Shown here piece by piece: positions 53,808 to 64,000 of a stretch of DNA of 64,000 nucleotides. Source of the stretch: Euptelea pleiosperma. Lineage: Eukaryota > Streptophyta > Magnoliopsida > Ranunculales > Eupteleaceae. Made by a program: the position numbers and the translations under genes. Positions within the stretch are counted from its first letter, which is position 1, and every line of letters begins with the position of its first letter. A model generated the notes under the pieces. That model ran no database searches and was not told the origin of the DNA. It worked only from the letters and a program-made list of their open reading frames with translations. The DNA is taken from contig CM068545.1 in assembly GCA_035048495.1 (NCBI GenBank), forward strand, positions 18,572,741 to 18,636,740. The letters are read 5' to 3'.

Positions 53808-53814
53808 GGGGGAG
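53806..53814 (+). other. Polypurine tract of Copia B
   Basis: AAGGGGGAG directly precedes the 3' LTR and overlaps the end of the pol stop codon. This is the plus-strand primer site expected at this position. Confidence 0.8.
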
Positions 53815-54040
53815 TGTTATCATATACGTAGAAATACGTATTTTATATGTATCGGGGGTAGTTCTGTAAATACCCCCTTGAGGGGTATATTTGTCTTTAG
53901 TATTTGGGACTTACATAAATAAGATTTATGGAGTCATTGTGACCTAATCACAATAGACATCCTTTTGTCTCTCTCTCTTCTCCACTCTCTATTCTCTCTT
54001 CTCCCAACCTAACCCTAACCCTAATTCTTCAAATCCAACT
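53815..54040 (+). repeat. Copia B 3' LTR (226 bp)
   Basis: Same ends as the 5' LTR. It contains the extra 10-bp segment and tandem CCCTAA units (54007-54024). Confidence 0.92.
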
Positions 54041-54078
54041 ACAACAACACCCTGATGGTACAACAACACCCTGATGGT
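54041..54078. repeat. 19-bp tandem duplication at the Copia A/B junction
   Basis: ACAACAACACCCTGATGGT occurs twice in a row (54041-54059 and 54060-54078). The first copy begins with the ACAAC target duplication. Confidence 0.9.
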
Positions 54079-57000
54079 GTTCATCTTTGCCACAGGTGCG
54101 AAGGTCTCCACATAGTCAATCCCATAGGTCTGGGTGTACCCCTTGGCTACTAATCTCGCCTTGTACTTCTCAATTGACCCGTCTGCCTTGTGTTTGACTG
54201 TGAACACCCATCCGCAACCAACAGGTTTCTTGCCTCTTGGCAGGTCAACAAGCTCCCATGTCCCATTCTTGTCCAGAGCTCTCATTTCCTCTATCATAAC
54301 AGCTTTCCATCTTGGTTGAGCCAGCCCTTCTGCCACTGAAGAGGGTATAGGAATAGTGGAAAGGGAAGTGATAAAGGCTTTATAGAAGGGGGGCAAGGCA
54401 TTATAGGAGACAAAGTGGCTCAGAGGATGCTGAGTGCAGCTTCTGACTCCTTTTCTTAGAGCAATGGGAAGATCAGAAGCATCAGTAGAAGGAGAAATAA
54501 CAGGCATAGAAAGAGGTGGAGGATTACCTGGATCCAAGGTAGGAACCACTGGTACTGGATCGGCTGTGGCTTTCTCCCTTCTGCTATAGACTTTGAGCTC
54601 CTTCTGAGCTCCAAGAGCAATATCAATCCCACTAGTAGTATGAGTAGGCGGAGAGCTCTCAAACTCTAAATGAAGGGATAGGGATATAGCAGGAAGAGGA
54701 ATGGTTCACCTCTCTTCATTACGACTCTCCCCCTGAAAAGAGGTGGGGGAGAAAAAAGACAGCTCCTCACGGAAGGTGACATCCATGCAGACAAACTTCT
54801 TCCCAGAGGATGGATGGTAACACTTGTATCCCTTGTGGGTAGAGGAGTAACCAAGAAAGACGCACTTGAGTACTTTAGGATCGAGTTTGGTGTGATGGGG
54901 ACCCAGGATATGTACATAGCATACACACCCAAAGATGCGATGAGGAATAGTGAATAAAAGAGAGCCAGGAACAAGGACTTGAATAGGAGTTGGAAATTGA
55001 GCACTCGAGATGGCATTCTGTTAGTCAAGTAGGTAGTCGTCAACACAGCATCCAACTAATAAGATTTGGGGACATGAGAGCCAATCAAGAGAGACCGAGC
55101 TATCTCAGTCAAATGTCGCATTTTTTTTTCAACTACACTATTCTGTTGACGGGTGTAGCTGCAGGAATCTTGGTGGCAAATCCCATGGTCAATGAGGTAA
55201 TGTTGAAGACCCCCAAACATATATTCTCCACACTGGTCAGTACGAAGAACCTTGATGGAGACACCATACTGGGTCTAGATCATCTTATGAAAACCCTGAA
55301 AGATGGAATGAACCTCATCTTTGGTTTTCATGAGATAGACCCATGTACACCTAGTATGATCATCAACAAAAGAAACAAAATAGCGGAAGCCAAAGAAGTA
55401 GTGGGGGAAGGGCCCCATACATCAGAATGCACAATGTCAAAACAAGTAGAACTTCTATTACCTCTGGAGGGATAATTCGATCTACAATGCTTGGAGAGCT
55501 CACAAGTCTCACAGTGTAAAGCCAAAAAGAAACAGAAACAAACAAACTTGGAAATAAAAGTTTAAGATACTGATAAGAAACATGCCCCAGACGGGCATGC
55601 CAGCTCAAAATAACATCTATCCTACTACTACTACTACTAGCAGAGGACTGTAGTACTGTGGGCTCAGGAAGGCGTCCATCCAGAAGGTAGAGGCCATGCG
55701 CTTCATGTCCAGTGCCAATCGTCCTCCTCGTCTCGAGGTCCTGAAAGACACAAGAAGTAGGGGAGAAAGTGACACTACAGTTTAGGGATTTAGTCAAAGC
55801 ACTAACAGAAAGTAGGTTAGAAGTAAATCTAGGTACATACAAAACAGATGAAAGAGGTAGTTTAGGAGAGGGAATGATGCTCCCTTTCCCAGACCCAGAG
55901 GATAAGGTGCCATTAGCTGTCTTCACCTTATCACGGCCAGAACGGATAGTATAATTGGAAAATAAGGAAGACATGCCCGTCATGTGTTCTGAAGCCTCTG
56001 AATCAATGATCCAAGTGGGACTGGACGATGGAAGAGACACATGATGAGCAGGTCTAGGGTTACCTGACTGGGCAAAGGAGGTGGACGAAGTGGCAGAAGG
56101 ACCATCCAGCTGCTGAAGCAAACGTCGAAGGCCTGCAAGCTTCGTGGCTGATATACCACTAGGAGGAGCTAAAGTCGGAGAACTCGCCAGAGACTGTCCA
56201 GAAGGAAGAACAGAAGAATCCACACTGGTTGTATGAGCACCAGAAGACCCTGGTTGGCTAAGACGACCATGTAACTTCCAACATTTGGCACGCACATACC
56301 CTAACTTGCCACAGAAATCACACTTGGGCCTCTCTTTAGTCAAGGACTTCCCAGAAGAAGGTCCAGTAGGAGCATAGGAAGGTGCTGAGACAGGAGTCTG
56401 ATAATGTGGGCCTCTTTGAGGCTGATGTGACTGCTGAGGCTGGTAGGTAGGAGAAGCAACTAGCGTTGATCGCTCTGGGAGGTGCTCACTCGGAAGGGAG
56501 ATCCGCCTACTCTCCTCACTCTGAAGATAGGCATAGACCTCACTGAGAGAGGGAAAATCCACCCTGTTACTCAAGATCTGAACACGAGCAAGCTCATAAG
56601 ATGGATTAAGTTCAGCAAGGAAATAAAAAATCCGACCCTTCTCCATATGCCGTTGGTAGGGAGCAATCTATCCTAGGTGAAGAGGCTGATAATAGTAATG
56701 ATCGAGCTCCTGCCACATGGTGCGAAGAGCTGTGTAGTACTGAGAAAGGGACTTCTCCCCCTGCCCAAAGTGGGAGATACTCTGCCTCAACTGAATTGCC
56801 CTTCCTGCATTCTGCTGCTCTGAGTAGGTCTTCCGTGTAATCTCTAAGACCTCTCGAGCTGTGCGCATGAATAAGAAACTCTGGCTGATATCTGGCTCCA
56901 TAGAGTTGAGGAGCCATGACATGACAGTAAGATCATCTATCTCCCACTGTCGATACAGGGGATCAGTCCTGGGAGGCTCAACTCTATCTATCCCCTATAG

Positions 57001-57235
57001 TATGGCCTAGCTTCCCACGGCCTCCAATAAATAACCGTGTAGCCTGGGCCCATCTTAGATAGTTCTTGCCGTCCAACTTCACCGAAGTAATCTGTAAGCT
57101 CGGGTTCTCGTAGGCCAGATGATGCACCATAGGCCCTCCAACTCCAATGGGGGGAACTTCAGTGCTCACCTCTGACTCTGAGGGAGTGTCCGAGGGTGGT
57201 GGTGGTTTTTCTGTAGGCGATGGTTGTTTCTCCAT
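54041..57235 (-). pseudogene. Copia A gag and proximal pol, degraded
   Basis: The minus strand from the start at 57235 encodes MEKQPSPTEKPPPPSD, VKLDGKNYLRWAQATRLF, FLFMRTARE, a zinc knuckle in which the His is Tyr (CDFCGKLGYVRAKC), a protease site in which Gly is replaced (IIDSEASEH instead of DSG), integrase pieces and RT start [31 protein letters not shown]. Stops and frameshifts interrupt it. It ends at the Copia B insertion and continues at 48436. Confidence 0.9.
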
Positions 57236-57623
57236 AATGAACTAAGTTGATGGAGTGCTGATAAACCACGCAAGCAGCAAGAACAAAGGCCAAATCAACA
57301 ATATAGCAGCACCGTGATGTCACAAACAACCACGGAAGAGATACAAGAGGTGTTGAAGATCAAACCGATGGCCGGATAAAGCTAAATAACCAAATCGAAG
57401 GCCGAAAAAACACCCGAATAAGTCCTGAGAAGCATATAGGGCTCACGTATTCTCTCATATAACCAAAGAAACTATCCACAAGTTGAAACAAAGGAGAAGA
57501 GGTGCTGCTAGACTGAAATCGCAACCCAATAACCCCATAAAAGTCATCGGCGGTAATAAAAGATTCCCTAAAAAACTCCAAAATCGATGAATGAAGTAGT
57601 GAATGCTCTCAAAGGGCCATAGA
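57236..57623 (-). mobile_element. Copia A 5' untranslated region, part 1
   Basis: This is non-coding leader between the Copia A gag start and the LINE insertion. It continues after the LINE at 63604. The corresponding leader of Copia B is 765 bp (48653-49417), and the two parts here total about 785 bp. Confidence 0.75.
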
Positions 57624-57709
57624 GAAACAACTTCATCAGAAAGCTGCATGACAACGGGAGAACTTGGGGGGAGGTTCGAGGAGCCAACCACAAAGGTGTT
57701 TTCCTGAAG

Positions 57710-60190
57710 GTGACAGAGTTCTTTAGAGTAGCATCATCCTCCACTATCTTCATACCAGAGGGATCGAGGCAGGAAGGATGGAACAACATTCTGTTCATCA
57801 TCAGTAGATCATTCTTGGAGATCCACACCACACGCTCCAGAAACAATCGTCCTTTTAAGGCACCTACCTTCTTTCGTCCTGAGGAGGCCCCAGCAAGTGA
57901 AGTCACGGCTAAAGTGGTGAAGATAGGGGGGGAATCTTGCATTTCCACAGAATACAATACGACTGTGGGATGCTTGGGGAAATGGTGTCGGGTGGTGATC
58001 TGTGATGCGATGGGTAGTAGCTTGTCCAAGAAGACTGTTCAGCAAGCTATTCTCCAGCATATCCGACCCTTTGGAATCAGAGAAATCTTTGAGTTCGGGA
58101 ACGGGAGATTTGTCCTCTTTACCAAGAAGGAAGAGGAGGTTGCGAGTTATGTGGCGGAGGCACGATCGAGTTGGGAAATGGGACGGTATGTTTCCACAGA
58201 TGGTGGCCCTCCGTCAATACCTTCCTTTGCGACTCTCTCAACAGAGAGAGATGGCTGCGACTGAAAGGGGTGCCGTTCCACCTTCGCTCTAAGAGCATCT
58301 TCAAAACCATTGGTAGGCTTTGTGGCGGCTTTCTAGCTCTCGACGAAGGTGACTTCCAGAAGAGCAACCTCGACTTTGTCCGAATGAAAGTAGCGGCGGG
58401 GGGGTTGAGACGCATTCCTAGGGTGATACAACTGAGAGACAGGGGAGTTATTTTCCTGATCGTCATCGAGACCGAAGACACCATAGCCATGGTAAAGACG
58501 AAGACTCGAGCATAGTTCTTTTCCAGCCAGAACCACCCTGAGAACGATGACGACGTGGATCATTGCGGTCCAGCTGGAGGGGTCAGAGTAGTGGGGAAAG
58601 AGGTAAATCGGCCAGATGGACAGTCGTGGACCTATGTTTGTGCAGAGAAAGCCCCATGGACTTCCAGGTGGGACAAGGAGAACATTAGCCTGCCAGCTTT
58701 TTCGAATTCGGCTCATGTTAGCAGGGGGGTAGAGAGAAGGTCAGAGAAGGATAACGTGTCGAAGCGCGATAGATCAGGGCCTCACATCAGTCGTATAAAG
58801 CTGAGGCATCAGAGCACCAAGGACACGCGCCCGCAGTAGAGGAGGCTACTTACCATCAGGGGAGTTCGTCGACAGACATAGACATGTCGACGATGGGGAG
58901 GTCCAGGACAGAGCCGTACAGGGTGAATCCGACGTTGTCCAGAGAAAGGATGGAATCGTGATGAGAGATGGGATCTGATTTCAGAAACCCTCTCTGGCCA
59001 AGAACCGACCATACACGTGGAAGCCAACCATCTTACCCCTATCCAGGTAAGAGACACGTGGCAGAGAAGATGGATGTAAGTGCTTTTCCCACCAGCCCCA
59101 CGAAGTACCCTATCAACGCCGGCATAAACCATTATCTCACATCAGATCCGAGGGTGGACCAATATATCAATGAGGCAGATAGGAATGCAACACACCGTAT
59201 CAAGTCTCTAACGACTCCTACACCTTGGGCCAAATGGCAACCGACCGAGAGGCTTTCAGACCCCATCAACGAGAGGAAAACCCCTCCACTACCCTCTATA
59301 CCCAATGGGAGTCATAGCAATAGCAGCAACGAGAAGATGGCTCACAGTGAAGGTCTATCAATGGCTGCGGTCCCCAAGCTCCTATCCAGGTCCCCTAGAA
59401 GTAAGTATATTAAGGTGGACTCGACACTACCCATATCCCCTTCTGGTACTTCTCTCTCTCCCCACGACCCCATGAATTGCTCAGCAGTGGTCGATATCAT
59501 GCGAGAAGGCAGATTGGTGGACTATGTCATCTCTGATGGCCCATCACGCAGCTGCAGGTCAAGCGGCAGTACCGATTGCGACTCGGTGGATTCGAATGTC
59601 AACAGGGTTGAGGATACTTCAGAAGAAGAGTCAGGCCGTGACGATAAGTCTATGACGTCTTCAACAACTCACAGTAGCAGCTCGGGATATGCCCTAGAAC
59701 AATCCTTACCAGAGAAGGTGATCAACTCTTCTTTGCCGGTGTCGCCTCAATCATTGGCTAATATTTCTCGAATTGAGATAGATGAGGAGGGGAATGGTCA
59801 ACGGGGGGTTATATGTTATTTGGCAAGGCCATAGGGGTAACTTTTGACGGTGACGAAGATATAGCAAGAAACCTGTTCAGCAAGTCAGACAGATCGGGCC
59901 ATAGAGTTCCAAACCCAAGTTCTCCCGCAGCCAAAAGGGATCCAGACCTAGAGAATTCACACCCTAACTTAAGAGAGAAACCAGAACAGACCGAGGATAA
60001 TGTCAGTACAACGAGGGCAAAGCCAGGGGAAGGAAGAGAACCTGAAGGAGAGGAACCTAAGGTTAACATGAAGAGTAAAACCAAGATTAGGGCCAACAAG
60101 GAGCTGAGCAAGCTGGTTAGCCACATCAACTACGACAATAAGTTACAGGAGAGAAGAAGCAACAGAAAGATCAGGGCTAATTTACAGTCC
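57710..60190 (+). pseudogene. LINE ORF1 (gag-like), broken
   Basis: Read in pieces: FGNGRFVLFTKKEEEVASYV, then in another frame ERWLRLKGVPFHLRSKSIFK and TIGRLCGGFLALDEGDFQKS, which looks like the DUF4283-type RNA-binding region of plant LINE ORF1. Ser/Pro-rich and acidic segments follow (58968-60190). At least two frameshifts and several stops separate the pieces. No CCHC knuckle was found. Confidence 0.7.
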
Positions 60191-60195
60191 AAATG

Positions 60196-63100
60196 ATGCT
60201 CAAAATTCTATCATGGAACGTGAGGGGATTAGGAAGCAAGGACAAAAGGGCCTCCGTGAAGAGTCTGATCATTAAGAAGAAGCCGAATTTAGTGGTTTTT
60301 CAGGAAACTAAGTTAACCTTTATGGATAACAGGGTGGTTACCGAGGTGTGTGGGAAGAGGGATTATAGTTGGAGAGCCATCCCAGCTATGGGAACTGCAG
60401 GGGGAATCCTTATTGCTTGGGACTTGGGTGTCCTTCAGGTGGAAGACGAAGTCATAGGATCTTTCTCCATCTCTATTCTGTGCAAATGTCCAGAAGATGG
60501 GTTCAAGTGGGTCTTCACAGGGGTTTACGGCCCAAACGATAGGAGGAGACTTCAACGTCATCAGATTTATCTGCGAAAAGAAAGGAGGCAGGGGGAGCAG
60601 AATCTCACCTAGTATGAGGGACTTCTCGGACTTTGTTGAGAGGAACGACTTGATGGTTTTGCCTCTTGTTGGAGCCAAGTTTACTTGGTCCAACCACCAA
60701 GCAAATCCTATTCTTTGTAGACTGGACAGATTCCTGATATCCAGTAGTTGGGAGACCCATTTTCCAGACGTCATCCAATCGGCCATCCCTAATCCGGTGT
60801 CCGACCATTGCCCTTCGCTTCCGGCTAGCGGGGGAGTCAATCGTAGACCTTCTCCATTCCGATTTGAGATTATGTGGCTGCTCGAACCCTCCTTTATGAA
60901 GGAAGTGGAATCTCGATGGAACACTTTCACATTTACCAGGAAAGCAGGGTTCATTTTTTGGAGTAAGCTCAATGCTCTCAAAAAGTTCTTGAAGGAGTGG
61001 AATACCAAGGTTGTGGGGAGAATCGATAAAAAGATGGGGGATTTGCTCCTGGACATAGCCAGACTAGACTTGGCCGAAGAGAACGCGCCCTTATCGAGAG
61101 AGGACTTCAGCAGAAGGGCAGATATGAGGAGGGATTATCAAGCCCTTGCACGCCAGGAGGAGATCAGTTGGAAACAGAAATCCCGGGTGCAATGGCTAAA
61201 AGAAGGCGACAGGAATACGAAGTTCTTCCACACCATGGCCAACGCCAGAAGAAGAGCCAACTCTATCTCCCGCCTAGTTGTAGAAGGTGTGCCAGTTGAA
61301 GATGATGATAGTATCAAAAATGCCACAGTATCCTTCTATTCTCAACTGTACTCTGAGACTTCTACGAAAAGACCTAAATTGGATGGCATTGCTTTCGACC
61401 AGATAGAGATCAGTCAAAACAGGTGGTTGGAAAGGCCGATGGAAGAGGATGAAGTGCGGGAAGCCATCAAGGAGTTGGGTAAAGAAAAAGCTCCGGGACT
61501 TGACAGATTCCCCTTGGCCTTCTTTTCTTCTTGTTGGCCCATTGTGGGTAAGGACTTCATGAAAATGGTGGAGGAATTTCATCGAGACGCGTGGCTAGAC
61601 TGGAGGACTAATACCACGTTCATTTGCCTCATTCCCAAAAAGGAAGGAGTTGAGTCTCTTGAGGATTTTCAGCCAATTAGCTTGATTGGTAGTACTTACA
61701 AGATCATCGCTAAAGTCTTGGCCTCAAGATTGAGAGAGGTTTTGGGGAACATCATCTCTTCATTCCAAGGGGCGTTCATGAGAGGTCGTTAGATTTTGGA
61801 CGGCATTCTGATAGCCAATGAAGTGATTGATTCCAGAATTAGGGGGAATAACCCGGGTATCGCCTGCAAAATTGACTTGGAGAAGGCATATGACCACGTG
61901 AGCTGGCCTTTCCTGGATTATCTGATGGGTCGTATGGGTTTTGGAACTAAATGGAGGAGATGGATCCACATATGCATATCCACAGCTCGGTTCTCGATAT
62001 TGGTCAATGGAAGTCCAGCTGGTTTCTTCAAATGCTCCAGGGGGCTTCGTCAGGGGGATCCCCTATCTCCGTATCTTTTTCTCAGAGTGGAGGAGGGTCT
62101 GAGTCGGATGGCCTCAAAAGCAGTCGAAAGAGGATTCTTGACGGGATTCACAGTTGGGAGAGACAGCCCAGTCATCTCTCACTTGCAGTTTGCAGATGAT
62201 ACGATCTTCTTTCTAGAGGCTTCCCTTGGGAAGCTCATGTTTTACGTGGGATTCTACGATGTTTCGAGGCCGTTTCAGGGCTCCGGATCAACTTAGCAAA
62301 AAGCGAAGTTTTTGGGATTGGAGAGGTGGAAAGCTTGGAGGCGATAGCAGTGGCCATGGCATGCAAAATTGGTAAGCTTCCCACGAATTACCTTGGTCTA
62401 CCGCTTGGAGCTAACAGTAGATCGAGGAGCACTTGGGACCCGGTCTTGGAACGCATTCAGAAAAGATTGGTGTCCTAGAAGAAAAGGCTCCTCTCCAAAG
62501 GAGGAAGAATCACACTGGTTAAGAGCACCTTGTCTAATTTGCCCATATATTTCATGTCGTTGTTTTCTATACCCAATGGGGTGGCTAAGAACATAGAAAG
62601 AATCATTATAAACTTCCTATGGGATGACCGAGAAGAAAAGCATAAGTTCCACCTGGTCAATTGGGATAGGATTTGCAGACCCAAAGAAGAGGGAGGTCTT
62701 GGAGTTCGCCAAATTCAGTTAATGAACAAAGCTTTACTCGGAAAATGGATATGGCGCTTCGGGGACGAAAGGGACAGCTTATGGAGAAGAGTTATCGCAG
62801 CTAAACAAGGTACTGAGCACCAGGGATGGGAAATCTCTGTGCCTACTACCACATTTGGGGTTGAAGTTTGGAGAGGGATATCCAAGTTGAGGAGGGAGAT
62901 TGGGAATGGGAGCTGATTCAAAGTGGGGAACGGTAGTCGGGTGAGATTCTGGGAAGACACATGGTGTGGGGAGTCTTCTTTTGCAGAGTCTTTCCCCTCC
63001 ATCTACTCGTTATCTAACAGAAAAGGTGCTCTTGTGTGTGAGGTTGCATCAATTGAGAACGGCATTACGTTGTGGGACATGGGGATCAAAAGGCGCGCAG

Positions 63101-63453
63101 AGGAGACGACCAATCACATGCTTATCCATTGTTGTGTAGCCAAGGAAATATGGGAGCATTTTCTTCAGCTTTTTGGGGTTCCCTGGGTCTTGCCCGAGTC
63201 AGTTTTCGACACCGTCAGCGGATGGTACTCTAAGGCCTTCTCTGCTCCCGGCAATGTACTTTGGAGAACCGCACCTTTTGCCATTGTTTGGGAGTTATGG
63301 AAAGAAAGGAACCGTCGGACGTTTGAAGACAAGGAGGCCACATCGACGGGATTATCATGGACATTAAAGCCACCCTCTACTATTGGTGTTCAACCATCTC
63401 CAAGCTCAAACAGTTCAGATTTGAAGACTTTGTTTTCTGTTGGGGTAATATGA
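60196..63453 (+). pseudogene. LINE ORF2 (endonuclease and reverse transcriptase), broken
   Basis: The start MLKILSWNVRGLGSKDKR is the apurinic-type endonuclease, with VVFQETK following. Near 60540 the frame is lost around VYGPN/GGDFNV, apparently with a deletion. LVGAKFTWSNHQ, LDRFL and SDHCP follow. RT begins about 61440: KEKAPGLDRFPLAFF, LIPKKEG, then TAG at 61790-61792 in place of a Gln codon, [26 protein letters not shown] and the catalytic FADD (62189-62200). The post-RT part has WIWRFGDERDSLWRRVIAAK, VRFWEDTWCG and HMLIHCC. There are several stops, so it is inactive. Confidence 0.88.
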
Positions 63454-63603
63454 TTTTGTAACCGAGATGCTTTTCTAGGGGCTCTCGTCTTTTGGTTTTT
63501 GGGTTGTGCGCTTAGCGCTTCCCGCTTTCTTTCGGTCTCTTGTATGTTTTTCGGGGCCCCCTCAGCCCCTTTTAATGCAATCCTTTTACCGATCAAAAAA
63601 AAA

Positions 63604-64000
63604 AAAGGGCTATAGATGCTCTTAACCATTCATAGAGAAGCAAGGAGGAGCAGAGATGTGGGTTTAATACCCAACCGACAGCCAAAAAACCCCAAAAAAG
63701 GGTACCAGCGGTAACTAGGGAGGGGAGTTTGAAACCCAAAACCTTCAATAGGTCATGGAATCATGCATGGTTGAATTCAATAGGTTCCTGGGATTGGAAG
63801 GGACCAAAAACAACCAACAAACCCCATCAAGAAGCCCTAATACGAAGGGGAAATTGACTGGTTTAAAAAATGAGGTGTCACGATTTTTTGAAGAAGAATG
63901 TCTACAAATTCATCAAGAACAGCCCAAAAAATTCCACAAAATGACCAAAAATCAAGATCCACTAGGAGGAGAAGTTCCTGACAGACCTCGAGTTGCGTGT
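63604..64000 (-). mobile_element. Copia A 5' untranslated region, part 2
   Basis: On the minus strand the last 60 bases align with Copia B around 48770 (ACACG, GAGGTC, then AACTTCTC), about 118 bp after the primer-binding site. CTAGTTACCGC near 63705 likewise matches TAGTTACCGCC of Copia B near 49055. The Copia A 5' LTR should therefore start within about 120 bp beyond the window. Confidence 0.75.

Larger units (their letters stand above)
48437..54040 (+). mobile_element. Copia B, complete LTR retrotransposon nested in Copia A
   Basis: A 5604-bp Ty1/copia element with LTRs 48437-48652 and 53815-54040, a primer-binding site at 48653, degraded gag-pol 49418-53807 and a polypurine tract at 53806-53814. 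An exact 5-bp duplication ACAAC flanks it (48432-48436 and 54041-54045), and the interrupted Copia A pol sequence resumes across it. The LTRs differ by about three substitutions and one 10-bp indel, so the insertion is fairly young. Confidence 0.95.
57624..63603 (+). mobile_element. L1-type LINE (6.0 kb) inserted in Copia A
   Basis: A nearly full-length non-LTR retrotransposon with ORF1, ORF2 and an A-rich 3' tail (63594-63606). The flanks share AAAGGGC(C/T)ATAGA (57611-57623 and 63604-63616), a 13-bp target duplication with one mismatch. Both ORFs are broken. Confidence 0.9.

Overview
The window is nuclear DNA of a flowering plant. Genes are split by GT-AG introns (plus two GC-AG introns), proteins are angiosperm families with plastid or secretory targeting, and the space between and inside genes is filled with MITEs, Copia LTR elements and L1-type LINEs. 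The lineage cannot be fixed from sequence alone. Nothing looks grass-like, and a magnoliid or early-diverging eudicot is a guess.

Layout. 1-7394: gene-free, AT-rich, with several MITEs. 7395-16895 (-): a two-domain DJ-1/PfpI protein (437 aa, plastid-type leader) whose two domains are separated by a 7.2-kb intron full of LINE, Ty3 and LTR debris. 17640-19180 (-): a decayed plant mobile domain gene. 19824-21200: a hAT-type MITE and a LINE 3' fragment. 21652-27210 (+): complete ketol-acid reductoisomerase (10 exons, 589 aa), with a hairpin Mutator-like MITE just upstream of its TATA box. 29027-33387 (-): complete GT31 beta-1,3-galactosyltransferase (7 exons, 345 aa). 33867-34628: a large fold-back MITE. 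35682-37096 (-): complete papain-like cysteine protease (2 exons, 344 aa). 40680-46373 (-): the last six exons (733 codons) of a Mediator subunit 15a gene. From 46958 to the window end, the next upstream MED15 intron holds a nest: Copia A (-) is split by Copia B (+) in its reverse transcriptase and by a 6-kb LINE (+) in its 5' untranslated region.

The host genes are unrelated housekeeping or secretory genes and do not form a pathway: plastid branched-chain amino acid synthesis (KARI), a DJ-1 protein, Golgi galactosylation, vacuolar/secreted proteolysis and transcriptional co-activation. I found no tRNA, rRNA, CRISPR or operon-like system, and no clear new biological system. The more notable signals are the promoter-proximal hairpin MITE of KARI, two phase-proven GC-AG introns, the duplicated exon structure of DJ-1 with a shifted intron, the nested insertions in MED15, and a premature stop shared by both Copia copies.

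Exon boundaries were read by eye from splice sites, phase and protein continuity. In all four complete genes the summed exons are divisible by three and give a length normal for the family. Family assignments rest on recognised motifs, not on a search.
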